The translations under genes and the position numbers were made by a program. Below are positions 56,466 through 64,000 of a DNA stretch of 64,000 nt, piece after piece. Below the pieces are notes generated by a model, which was not told the DNA's origin, ran no database searches, and worked only from the letters and a program-made list of their open reading frames with translations. Positions within the stretch are counted from its first letter, which is position 1. Each line of letters begins with the position of its first letter. The stretch is from Neochlamydia sp. S13 (GTDB lineage Bacteria > Chlamydiota > Chlamydiia > Chlamydiales > Parachlamydiaceae), in contig NZ_AP017977.1 of the NCBI RefSeq assembly GCF_000648235.2, positions 1,302,001 through 1,366,000 on the forward strand, read 5' to 3'.

Positions 56466-56728
56466 ACCCCAACTTCTCCTTCCCCTTATTTATTATCGCT
56501 AAAATTATTAAAGAGTTATCAAGTTTCAAACGGCGCTTAACCCTATAATTTTTTTTTATAATACTGTAATCCATCCTCTTAAACATTAAAAACTTAGATA
56601 ACAGCCTTTCTTTTAGCTAGCCGGCTCCTACATCACATTCATTTTCAGGAATTTTTTATGCTATGTGCCATACATTTCTGACAGCATATACAGGACTAGC
56701 CTAGTTAATGAACCAATTTTATAGTTAA

Positions 56729-56830
56729 TGTCAAGCGACATGACAAATTGACCCCCTGGCGACATGAACTTTTGACCCCCACCTCTGGCCGGCGACACCA
56801 ACAATTGACCCCCAGCCATAGCAAAATTTG
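56729..56830 (+). repeat. Left inverted end of the IS21 element with four tandem 20-base sites
   Basis: Within 102 bases the pattern GACATGANNANTTGACCCCC occurs four times: GACATGACAAATTGACCCCC, GACATGAACTTTTGACCCCC, GACACCAACAATTGACCCCC and CATAGCAAAATTTGACCCC. IS21-type ends often contain repeated transposase-binding sites, which these probably are. Confidence 0.85.
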
Positions 56831-56866
56831 ACCCCTCCTCCACTAAAATTGGAGAATGTAAAAACT

Positions 56867-58171
56867 ATGCAAGAATACAATTGTTCCCCGGATAATTTAA
56901 ATCCTCAAGGGGAACTTATGAAACAACAAGAAGATGTGGAGTGTATGCTAACTTTGCATACACTGGGATGGGGTCACAAACGTATTGCTAAGGAACTTGG
57001 TATCAGTAAAAACACTGTGAAAAAATACCTGAAACAAAAAGGCTGGGTTCCTTATAAAAGTCCAAAACGAAAAAAAGTTACCTCTGGACTTGAAGATCGA
57101 ATAAAGGAATACTTTTTTATTCATAGAGGAAATGCAGACGTAGTTCGGCAAGAACTTCTAAAAAACCATTCTCGCTATATTTCTCTTCGCACTATTGAAC
57201 GAGCGGTAAAACCTTTTAGAGATGAGCTACAGGTAAAAGCTCAAGCCACCCTGAGATTTGAAACACCACCAGGAAAACAACTACAAATTGATTTTGGTTC
57301 CACTCGCCTATACATTCAAGATAAACTCACTCAAGTCTTCTTGTTTGTTGCCACCCTTGGTTTTTCAAGAAGAATTTACGTTAAGCCTTTTTTACATGAA
57401 CAACAATCGTCTTGGTTTAAAGGAATAGAGGAAGCCTTTTTCTATTTTGGCGGTACTACCGAAGAGGTGCTTGTAGATAATGCTAAAAGTTTAATAACTA
57501 AACATTATGCGCTTACTAGAGAAGTCCAATTTAATGAGCGTTTTACTGCTTTTGCAAATTACTGGAGATTTTGTCCTAAAGCCTGCGCTCCTTATCGTGC
57601 CAGAACAAAGGGTAAGGATGAGAGAGCTATAGGGTATGTTAAACGCAATGCTATCGCAGGGCACAAGTTCGCTAGCTGGGAATCTCTCGAAAGTCATTTA
57701 GAGCATTGGATGCACAATATTTCTGATCAAAGGCTCCACGGTACTACGCGTAAAATACCATTGGAAGTATTTGAAGAGATGGAAAAAGATGCTCTTCGCC
57801 CTTTAAAGGGAAAACCACCCTTCCTGCAGATTCGAGAACTTGACCGAATCGTTCATAAGGATGCTTGTGTGGAGATCGATACGAATAGATATAGTGTTCC
57901 TTGGAAGATAATTAAGGAACGGGTCTTTGTTCAGCTAATAGAAAATGAGGTTCGCATCTTCTATAAGCAAACTGAAATTGCTCGTCATGTAGAATGCAAA
58001 GGAAAATATCAAAATATTCTTAATCCCGAACATCTTAAAGGAATTGTAGGAACCTTTCGGCCAAAAGAGCATGAAGAGATTAAGTGTGTAGAAAATTTAA
58101 ATTTTATGGATGCGGAGTTATCTAGACCTCTTGCGGACTACGAAAGGTTAGTAGGAGGTAGCTGGTCATGA
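56867..58171 (+). CDS. istA: IS21-family transposase IstA
   Basis: 434 residues from the ATG at 56867, with GGAG about 12 bases before it; another ATG at 56918 has AGGGGA close by, and the frame is open back to a TTG inside the inverted end. Helix-turn-helix GHKRIAKELGISKNTVKKYL lies near the start. The catalytic core shows QLQIDFGST, VLVDNAKSL and KGKDERAIGYVKRN (D, D, E). It cuts and joins DNA with the help of IstB. It overlaps istB by four bases (ATGA). Confidence 0.93.
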   Translation: MQEYNCSPDNLNPQGELMKQQEDVECMLTLHTLGWGHKRIAKELGISKNTVKKYLKQKGWVPYKSPKRKKVTSGLEDRIKEYFFIHRGNADVVRQELLKNHSRYISLRTIERAVKPFRDELQVKAQATLRFETPPGKQLQIDFGSTRLYIQDKLTQVFLFVATLGFSRRIYVKPFLHEQQSSWFKGIEEAFFYFGGTTEEVLVDNAKSLITKHYALTREVQFNERFTAFANYWRFCPKACAPYRARTKGKDERAIGYVKRNAIAGHKFASWESLESHLEHWMHNISDQRLHGTTRKIPLEVFEEMEKDALRPLKGKPPFLQIRELDRIVHKDACVEIDTNRYSVPWKIIKERVFVQLIENEVRIFYKQTEIARHVECKGKYQNILNPEHLKGIVGTFRPKEHEEIKCVENLNFMDAELSRPLADYERLVGGSWS

Positions 58172-58950
58172 TAATAGAACAAAACAGGCTTGATTCCATG
58201 CTGACTCGGCTAAAGCTTTTAGCGATCAGAGATAGCTTAGATTATTTGCTCGATCAAGCTATTGAGCAAAAATTGACACTCAGAGAAAGTTTACAATTGC
58301 TTGTTGAACATGAATTATCCTGTAAAGAGGAACAACGGATTAAAATAGCGATAAAGATTGCAAAATTTCCATGTGTTAGGACATTAGAGAATTTTGAATT
58401 TGAGAGCCAGCCAACCCTGGATAGTAGGCAAATCAAAGAACTTTCTGCTTGCCGTTGGATTGCCCATGGGGAAGCCGTGTTATTTTTGGGGCCTCCAGGT
58501 GTGGGGAAAACCCATCTTGCTATTGCATTAGGCAGAGAGGCTATTCTTAAGGGTTATTCAACATTATTCATTTCAGCAACGGCTCTTCTTACTCGGCTTT
58601 CGAATGCTCATAAAAAAGGGCAATTAGAAGAAGAATTATGTCAGGTAAGTAAGCCTAAGCTCTTAATTGTTGATGAACTTGGCTATTTGCCTTTTGAAAC
58701 CGATGCAGCTCATTTGTTTTTTCAGCTTGTTTCCAGACGTTATGAAAAAGGCAGCATGCTCATCACAAGCAATCGATCAGTAGGAGAATGGGGCACAGTT
58801 TTTGGAGATAGTGTAATAGCAACAGCAATATTAGATCGTCTTCTTCATCACAGTCAGGTGATTACCATTCGTGGAGAAAGTTATAGACTGCGCGAAAAAA
58901 TGCGTTCGGGACTTGTAAAACGTGGCGAGCCAACGAACGAGAAAAAATAA
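58168..58950 (+). CDS. istB: IS21 helper ATPase IstB
   Basis: 260 residues with an AGGAGG site. AAA+ ATPase: Walker A LGPPGVGKTHLAIALG near residue 108, Walker B LLIVDELGYLPF, sensor segment SMLITSNRSVGEWG, and the arginine-rich end region HHSQVITIRGESYRL. IstB chooses the target site and activates IstA. Overlap with istA implies coupling. Confidence 0.95.
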   Translation: MIIEQNRLDSMLTRLKLLAIRDSLDYLLDQAIEQKLTLRESLQLLVEHELSCKEEQRIKIAIKIAKFPCVRTLENFEFESQPTLDSRQIKELSACRWIAHGEAVLFLGPPGVGKTHLAIALGREAILKGYSTLFISATALLTRLSNAHKKGQLEEELCQVSKPKLLIVDELGYLPFETDAAHLFFQLVSRRYEKGSMLITSNRSVGEWGTVFGDSVIATAILDRLLHHSQVITIRGESYRLREKMRSGLVKRGEPTNEKK

Positions 58951-58966
58951 AACTAGGACGAAGGGG

Positions 58967-59068
58967 CAAATTTTGCTATGGCTGGGGGTCAATTGTTGGT
59001 GTCGCCGGCCAGAGGTGGGGGTCAAAAGTTCATGTCGCCAGGGGGTCAATTTATCATGTCGCTTGACA
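58967..59068 (-). repeat. Right inverted end of the IS21 element
   Basis: Inverted copy of 56729-56830 with 101 of 102 bases identical. The last site merges with the coding end of istB at about 58950 after a 16-base gap. Confidence 0.9.
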
Positions 59069-59073
59069 GTTAA

Positions 59074-59406
59074 AAAGTATTTTATTGTTTAGGCTACTTT
59101 TTTAGAAATTTTTTTTGTTTTTTAAGATCCTGAAACGATCTTTTGTCTTAGATACAACTGAGAGCTTTCGGTAGGGGTTATAACACTCCTTCCCTTGATA
59201 AGGTTTAATGAAGTATTTTAAATTTAAACCTAAGCCCAGCTAAAAGGCAGAACTTTTGTTACATTTCCCTTTTATCATTTGCAACTACCCCATAACATTT
59301 TTTTAATTACTTACTAGTTACCCAGCCTCTATCAGAATATAAAATAATATTTTATCATCAATTTGCTAAGAATTCATTATAAAAATCTCTTGACGGCGAA
59401 TCTTAA
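59074..59406. other. Intergenic stretch, no gene seen
   Basis: About 330 AT-rich bases between the IS21 element and the AbiE locus. No gene or repeat recognised. Confidence 0.5.
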
Positions 59407-60060
59407 ATGGATAAAAATGTAGTAAAAAGTCAACATTTACCATCATTACTATCCATGAATGCAAAACAGAAAGCCCTTGATCTTTTTAAGAAAAACCACG
59501 GACTGCTTAGGACTGCAGAAGCGATCCACTTAGACATTCATCCTCGAACATTATATCAAATGCGAGATGAAGGGCTTTTAGAACAATTAGCTAAGGGAGT
59601 CTATCGTTTAACAGAGATACCTGATTTTTCTGAGCCTGACTTGGTACTGGTATCTAAGAAAATCCCCCAAGGTATTATTTGCCTGATTTCAGCTTTGGCC
59701 TACCATGAAATTACTACCCAGATCCCCCACTTTGTCTACGTTGCCCTCCCCCCTAAGTCTAGAAAGTCCCGTTTGGACTATCCCCCCATTCGTTACTTTT
59801 ACTATTCGGAGAAAGCCTATAGTCAAGGCCTTGAAACAACACTGATAGGAGGATACCCAATCAAAATTTATAATATTGAAAAGACCTTGGCTGACTGTAT
59901 TAAATTTCGTAATAAAATTGGCACAGGGGTGGTTATTGAAGCCTTAAAAATGTACTGGCAACGTAAGAATACCCAAATCGATAGATTATATGAATATGCA
60001 AAGTTAAACCGCGTGGAAAAAATTCTTCATCCCATGATGGAAACCATAGTAAGTCAATAG
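59407..60060 (+). CDS. AbiEi-type antitoxin (type IV toxin-antitoxin)
   Basis: 217 residues. The N-terminal winged-helix part (KALDLFKKNHGLLRTAEAIH, then TLYQMRDEGLLEQLAKGVYR) and the core (LALVSKKIPQGIICLIS-like, then GGYPIKIYNIEKTLADCIKF) match AbiEi, the transcriptional autorepressor that neutralises AbiEii. In known systems it binds inverted repeats in its own promoter. The AbiEii-type gene begins two bases after its stop. No strong ribosome site is visible at this ATG; the ATG at 59455 (MNAKQKAL) is an alternative. Confidence 0.88.
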   Translation: MDKNVVKSQHLPSLLSMNAKQKALDLFKKNHGLLRTAEAIHLDIHPRTLYQMRDEGLLEQLAKGVYRLTEIPDFSEPDLVLVSKKIPQGIICLISALAYHEITTQIPHFVYVALPPKSRKSRLDYPPIRYFYYSEKAYSQGLETTLIGGYPIKIYNIEKTLADCIKFRNKIGTGVVIEALKMYWQRKNTQIDRLYEYAKLNRVEKILHPMMETIVSQ

Positions 60061-60062
60061 AA

Positions 60063-60917
60063 ATGGAAAAGCTTAAGAAAAACCTAGATGAATCTATCTA
60101 TAGCCGTCTAAAGAATGTGGCTAAGCAAAGAAAAAGACCGGTTCAAGAAATTCAAAAATATTATGCAATTGAACGCTTTTTATTTCGTTTAAGTGTCTCG
60201 TCTCATCAAAATTCTTTTTATTTGAAAGGAGGTTTGATGTTGATGGTTTGGAATCCTATGAACCATCAACCGACGGTAGACATTGATCTGCTTGCTAAAA
60301 CCTCTAATACAATTTCCCATTTACAAAAGATCATCCATGAGATTTGTTCTACTGAAGTAATTCCTGATGGCCTGTTATTTGCTGTAGAGTCGTTAAGATT
60401 ATCGGAAGCCCAGTTAGAGGCAGAATATCATGGAATAAGTGCTTCATTTTCAGCTAAGCTATTTACAGCAAAGCTTCCCATGCGGATAGATTTTGGATTT
60501 AGTGATACTATCTTGCCTCAACCTACTATCGTAAAATATCCTACCCTTTTGGATTTACCTGCACCAACACTGAAAGGCTATACCCCGCAAACCTCAATTG
60601 CCGAAAAGTTTGAATCCATCATTCGCTTAGGATTTGCTAATACCCGCATGAAAGACTTTTATGACATCTGGCTATTGATTCAACAATTCGATTTCGATCG
60701 CGACGAACTGCAGGTCATCATCCAGCAAATTATCAAGAATCGTGGCACGATTGTTAAAAGCTCTCCTATAGCATTTGAGGAAGCCTTTTATAATCATTCA
60801 CTAAAGCAAGCTCAATGGAAAGCCTTTCTGAGAGATATTTCTCATGAAGTTATACCTTTAGAACAAGTAATGCTTGATTTAAGAAATTTTTTCAGCAACC
60901 TTATTTTTTTGGAATAA
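60063..60917 (+). CDS. AbiEii-type nucleotidyltransferase toxin
   Basis: 284 residues. The nucleotidyltransferase signature is present: FYLKGGLMLMVWNP, then TVDIDLLAKT, with two aspartates of the D-x-D site. AGFANTRMKDFYDIW-like RLGFANTRMKDFYDIWLL closes the AbiEii core. In known systems the toxin adds nucleotides to RNA ends and blocks growth, which serves as abortive infection against phage. It follows the antitoxin gene after two bases. It appears intact. In a host-bound chlamydia it could defend against chlamydiaphages or stabilise the locus (inference). Confidence 0.88.
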   Translation: MEKLKKNLDESIYSRLKNVAKQRKRPVQEIQKYYAIERFLFRLSVSSHQNSFYLKGGLMLMVWNPMNHQPTVDIDLLAKTSNTISHLQKIIHEICSTEVIPDGLLFAVESLRLSEAQLEAEYHGISASFSAKLFTAKLPMRIDFGFSDTILPQPTIVKYPTLLDLPAPTLKGYTPQTSIAEKFESIIRLGFANTRMKDFYDIWLLIQQFDFDRDELQVIIQQIIKNRGTIVKSSPIAFEEAFYNHSLKQAQWKAFLRDISHEVIPLEQVMLDLRNFFSNLIFLE

Positions 60918-61297
60918 ATATTTTATAAATTCACAAGACATGCAGTTGAGTTAATGTGTTAAATCCCTTCTTAGTAACCTTCAGAGATCGCCTTTAGACC
61001 TTAGTTTTTTTATAGACCGCATATTGAAGTAAAACCTTATGAAGAGCATCCTAAGCATGTTTTTTCGACTCTATTTGCATTTGAAACGTGAGGCGCAGAA
61101 TTTGACAATGAATATTTTTTGTTCAATAGTAATGTAATTAGTTACTTAGCTTAAAGGCAGTCATTTTATATTCTCTTCTGTTTTTTACTTTGATGAAATA
61201 TAATATGCCATTTTAGTTTCTCATGCGTTTCAATTATGCTATTGATTAACATTTGTACAAACGTGAATGGTGCTGATAGACGTTAAGGGGTAAGAAT
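60918..61297. other. Intergenic stretch, no gene seen
   Basis: About 380 bases without a credible gene. A promoter for the antitoxin-like gene is expected near the end but no clear elements can be named. Confidence 0.5.
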
Positions 61298-61555
61298 ATG
61301 AATACTAGGAAAACTTTTTCTCAAGCCTGGATTGACCTAAAAGCAATCGTCAATCATGTAGCATTTTTTCCTTATCGCTATATTTTAACTTATAAGGGTA
61401 AAGATTTGGCCGCCATAGTGCCTATCGAAGATTTAGAAATGCTAGAGGCCCTAGAAGATGAGCGTGATATCGAGGTAGCACAACGTGTAGACGAAGATAT
61501 TAAAAAGCATGGCACCGTTAAATGGAAAGATGTTAGAAGAGATTTCGGGCTGTGA
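61298..61555 (+). CDS. Phd/YefM-like antitoxin, orphan
   Basis: 85 residues with an AAGGGG site. The segments AWIDLKAIVNHVAFFPYRYI, then LAAIVPIEDLEMLEALEDER and the acidic end resemble Phd/YefM antitoxins, in which the N-terminal half binds DNA and the C-terminal half covers a toxin. No toxin gene follows: the next 240 bases hold only short broken frames. It may be an orphan regulator or a leftover of a pair. Confidence 0.68.
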   Translation: MNTRKTFSQAWIDLKAIVNHVAFFPYRYILTYKGKDLAAIVPIEDLEMLEALEDERDIEVAQRVDEDIKKHGTVKWKDVRRDFGL

Positions 61556-61798
61556 TTTCCGAGATTAAATTAAGTTGTACCATGCTTAAATATATTTAAT
61601 AGACAAGGCTAACTTGAGGTTGGGGATAAATATTAAAAGGTTGAGGTCTGCAAGATTATAGCCGAGCTTCCTATACATCGCTCAGCTACAAACTAGCAGA
61701 CCAATTAAAACATCCGACTAGGTTAAATTTTGTAGTTACCTCAAAAAAGCATCAAGGCCACACTTGAGAGTGACATAGTATCTACTTATTATTAGGAT

Positions 61799-62419
61799 TT
61801 ATTTAAGCCCACATAACTTTATTCCAGGAAGTGCCCCCAAAAATTTTTCTAAAAATAGAGGGTCTACTCCTAAAGTAATTATAATCTCAGGTCTTTCTTT
61901 CATGGCATAAGAATGCTTATAATCTGATCTGTCAAGAGTTTCTTTAAGAAGGTTTATTTTACTTTGCTTGTCTTCATCATTAAGAAACTCTTTTTCTGCC
62001 TTAGCAATAACTTCTTCATATGAAAGTATGTTATAACTCTTAATAATATATTTTATAGATCCCTCAAAATCATTTCCGAAATTTAAGACTTTTTGTGATC
62101 TTTTTTCAAACTTTTCCATTATTTCAGGGACTGCCTCTATTAAATCTGGGGCCTTGAAAGTTATGTATTCATCCTGTGAGTGCCGCTCCCTCCATTTCAA
62201 AAAGCTTTTTGTATTTATAAAAATTACTGTTGGCTTTTTATCGACAAAACAGTTAATTTTAGTAGCAAAGCCTAATTTTTCTAAAACACATCCAATTATA
62301 TTGAATCTATAATAATTCACTCCTGCTCTATGGGTCTTGGGATTAATATCATTTATCTTATTAAATCCATTGAAAAAACAGCGCCCATTATTAAAATTCA
62401 CGTTAATATTAACACTCAT
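61799..62419 (-). CDS. Hypothetical protein of 206 residues
   Basis: No family recognised. The first ~100 residues look like mixed alpha/beta (VNINVNFNNGRCFFNGF, PTVIFINTKSFLKWRE); the remainder is helical and charged. It ends PEIIITLGVDPLFLEKFLGA and GIKLCGLK. No signal peptide. It lies on the same strand as, and 260 bases after, the protease gene at 62683, so the two may be functionally related. Function unknown. Confidence 0.6.
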   Translation of the reverse strand: MSVNINVNFNNGRCFFNGFNKINDINPKTHRAGVNYYRFNIIGCVLEKLGFATKINCFVDKKPTVIFINTKSFLKWRERHSQDEYITFKAPDLIEAVPEIMEKFEKRSQKVLNFGNDFEGSIKYIIKSYNILSYEEVIAKAEKEFLNDEDKQSKINLLKETLDRSDYKHSYAMKERPEIIITLGVDPLFLEKFLGALPGIKLCGLK

Positions 62420-62682
62420 CCGCTACCTCGAATTTTTATGAGTTCTAATTTAGGTTAACTTAAATTGGCACAAACATTCTTCGCACTTAATATATTCCTT
62501 TTATTAATATAGCGTAAGAAAGGCCATTATTGAATGAGTTAGCCCAAGCAATTACTTCTAGAAGGATTAAAGGAAAACGCACTCATTCACATACTTGACA
62601 ATCACCAATTTATATAGTGAGATCCAACAAGGCTGTTAGCTATTACCTCAACATCCTCTTCTAGCAAATTTAATGAGCTGAC

Positions 62683-64000
62683 TCATTCTTTATTTTTAGA
62701 GCAAGCCTTAGTAATAATTTTTTCCATCCTCATTTCCTTAAATTTTTTATAATTTTTATGCATGTAAGTTAATATAAGCTCTCGCTGTCTTTCGGAAAAA
62801 GTAGTTTTTCTCTTCATCTCATATTTAGCGAGACGTAAAATTATTTTGGGAGAAAATTTGCTTTCAAATGAATTCTCAATCTCCATTAAGCGATTGACTT
62901 CCCCAAAGCGATTATCATAGGAATATTTAACACTTAAAACATCATGTTGAGCGAAAATAAGGCAATAATAGGCGCTTAAGTTTTGTGCGCAACTGATCTT
63001 ATATTCAAGAGTTTTGTTTTCCTGGGAAAATTTACCGTTTTTTTCGAAGGAATTAAGATAATATGCTTCTAAGTAATTTACTTTATTATCTAAATCCTTT
63101 TCAATTCTTTTTATGTTTCGTATATTATCTACTCTTATCCTCACTTCTTCATCAGCACGTTTTATCATCTTTTTGCGTATCTCAGAAAATGGGGAAAATG
63201 GAAGAAGATTTAATAGGAAAGGGCCTAAATATGCATCTCTATTAAACCTATAATCTAAATCACTTGTAAATTCTTCTGTTTCGATTGCTCGCTGATTAGA
63301 TTTTTTTATCCTTTTTTCTCTACCTGCTTGAGCCAATTGTGCTATTCTCACTTCTAAGGGAAGTTTAATTTCATTTAGCTTTTGGCACTTCTCATATCCC
63401 ACTGCTTTAATTTGCTGAGGGGTAGCTTGGAGAGCTTTAACTTTGTGTTCCCCAACTCCTTCGTAATTGTAGCATATCCCGTATTCATCTGTGATACCTG
63501 CAAATAGGATTCCAATAACTTTTTTCGAAATTCTATTGAACACAGGAGATCCTGAATTTCCTTTAAAGGCAGATAAATCAGTTTCGAAATAATGAGTTTT
63601 TACACCTTCAACTTTTGCTGTAGTAGCTAATTTAGCTGGAAGGCCATAAGGGTGGCCGATAATATAAACATTATCGCCCTTCGTTAGAGAAGAAAAATCA
63701 AGCTCTAAAGGTTTGATTCCTTCAAGAGATTTATCTAATTTAATGCATGCCCAGTCACTCACTTCTTCTCCTCGAGCATATTTATAAGAAGATATTTTTT
63801 TTATTTTATAAATGTCTTTTTCTTCATATTCGGTTTTAATTTGGCCATCATCATTTATTCTAAAGTTAAAAATGAACCTAATTTTTTCTATACGAGCCTC
63901 ATCCAAGCTAGCGGAGTTTAGCTTGCAAACACAATGAGCTGCTGTATAGACTACATTTTTACTAACTGCGAAAGCTGTACCAAAGCCAACGGCAAGTTCA
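62683..64000 (-). CDS. Trypsin-like serine protease, N-terminus beyond the window
   Basis: The frame stays open to the right edge, so the true start is outside. Visible catalytic triad: histidine in VVYTAAHC (about 63945), aspartate in VSDWACIKLD (about 63750) and serine in FKGNSGSPVFN (about 63555). This is the S1 (V8/trypsin-like) order. The protease part is followed by ~270 mostly helical, charged residues (from about 63400 to the stop) with no recognised domain, unlike simple S1 enzymes. The target is unknown; a host-facing or stress role is possible. An internal TTG at 63906 is not the real start. Confidence 0.85.
   Translation of the reverse strand, partial: ELAVGFGTAFAVSKNVVYTAAHCVCKLNSASLDEARIEKIRFIFNFRINDDGQIKTEYEEKDIYKIKKISSYKYARGEEVSDWACIKLDKSLEGIKPLELDFSSLTKGDNVYIIGHPYGLPAKLATTAKVEGVKTHYFETDLSAFKGNSGSPVFNRISKKVIGILFAGITDEYGICYNYEGVGEHKVKALQATPQQIKAVGYEKCQKLNEIKLPLEVRIAQLAQAGREKRIKKSNQRAIETEEFTSDLDYRFNRDAYLGPFLLNLLPFSPFSEIRKKMIKRADEEVRIRVDNIRNIKRIEKDLDNKVNYLEAYYLNSFEKNGKFSQENKTLEYKISCAQNLSAYYCLIFAQHDVLSVKYSYDNRFGEVNRLMEIENSFESKFSPKIILRLAKYEMKRKTTFSERQRELILTYMHKNYKKFKEMRMEKIITKACSKNKE

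Larger units (their letters stand above)
56729..59068 (+). mobile_element. IS21-family insertion sequence, about 2.34 kb, apparently intact
   Basis: Bounded by inverted ends beginning TGTCAAGCGACATGA and flanked by a 5-base direct repeat GTTAA (56724-56728 and 59069-59073). The two ends match over 102 bases with one difference. It carries istA and istB, both open. The sharp target duplication and nearly identical ends suggest a recent insertion. Confidence 0.93.

Noticed and set aside
56661..56843. Minus-strand frame of 60 codons at the left IS21 end
   Set aside because: It is a translation of the repeated inverted end of the element; a similar chance frame exists at the other end (58831-59049).
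61556..61798. Possible toxin gene after the Phd-like antitoxin
   Set aside because: A short frame beginning GTG right at the antitoxin stop ends after about 15 codons, and no RelE- or Doc-like motif can be read in any frame.
1..64000. tRNA or rRNA genes
   Set aside because: I looked in the gaps for the TTCRANNC arm with matching stems and for rRNA signature words and found none; a covariance search would be decisive.

Overview
The window looks like a chromosome segment of an amoeba-associated chlamydia (Parachlamydiaceae). The eukaryote-like repeat proteins make Neochlamydia the best guess. The support is the AT-rich sequence, a GatC-GatA-GatB operon, a SycD/LcrH-type secretion chaperone beside an Inc-like two-lobed membrane protein, a methionine aminopeptidase with a SEC-C zinc extension, DapA/DapB, and two very large F-box-like repeat proteins (TPR and LRR). 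No rRNA, tRNA or CRISPR array was seen. The genus is an inference.

Region 1 (1-16,600) is accessory DNA. A 1822-residue exported Rhs/YD-repeat protein (minus strand, 5734-11202) ends in a serine-hydrolase-like tip with an HSQGA nucleophile elbow. It is followed after 12 bases by a 183-residue lipoprotein gene. Downstream lie three more copies of that lipoprotein gene, each preceded by a shortened copy of the Rhs tip and followed by a decayed lipoprotein remnant, with a spacing of about 1 kb. One lipoprotein copy is cut by an IS5-family element. I read this as an effector/immunity locus with a tandem reserve of orphan cassettes. Beyond it lies a graveyard of IS and group II intron fragments, a toxin-antitoxin pair with a broken toxin, and two genes of unknown function.

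Region 2 (16,790-22,480) is housekeeping: a MurF-alanine racemase fusion, an SDR-type epimerase, a thioredoxin-like protein and a DNA photolyase. Region 3 (22,590-32,530) is dominated by an 8.3-kb gene encoding F-box-like, OTU protease, nucleotidyltransferase-like and about 43 TPR units. It is preceded by debris of a paralogue and of a group II intron maturase, and followed by decayed transposases.

Region 4 (32,800-52,450) is mostly core: gatCAB, an Inc-like gene divergent from a T3SS chaperone gene, xerD, pgi, trmB, map, a membrane-anchored coiled-coil protein, recD2, a phospholipase D-like protein, dapB and dapA. Region 5 (52,550-64,000) is accessory again: a 917-residue F-box/LRR protein with 32 LRRs, a family-5-like uracil-DNA glycosylase, an apparently intact IS21-family element with 102-bp inverted ends, an AbiEi/AbiEii type IV toxin-antitoxin pair, an orphan Phd-like antitoxin, an unknown gene, and a trypsin-like protease that runs off the right edge.
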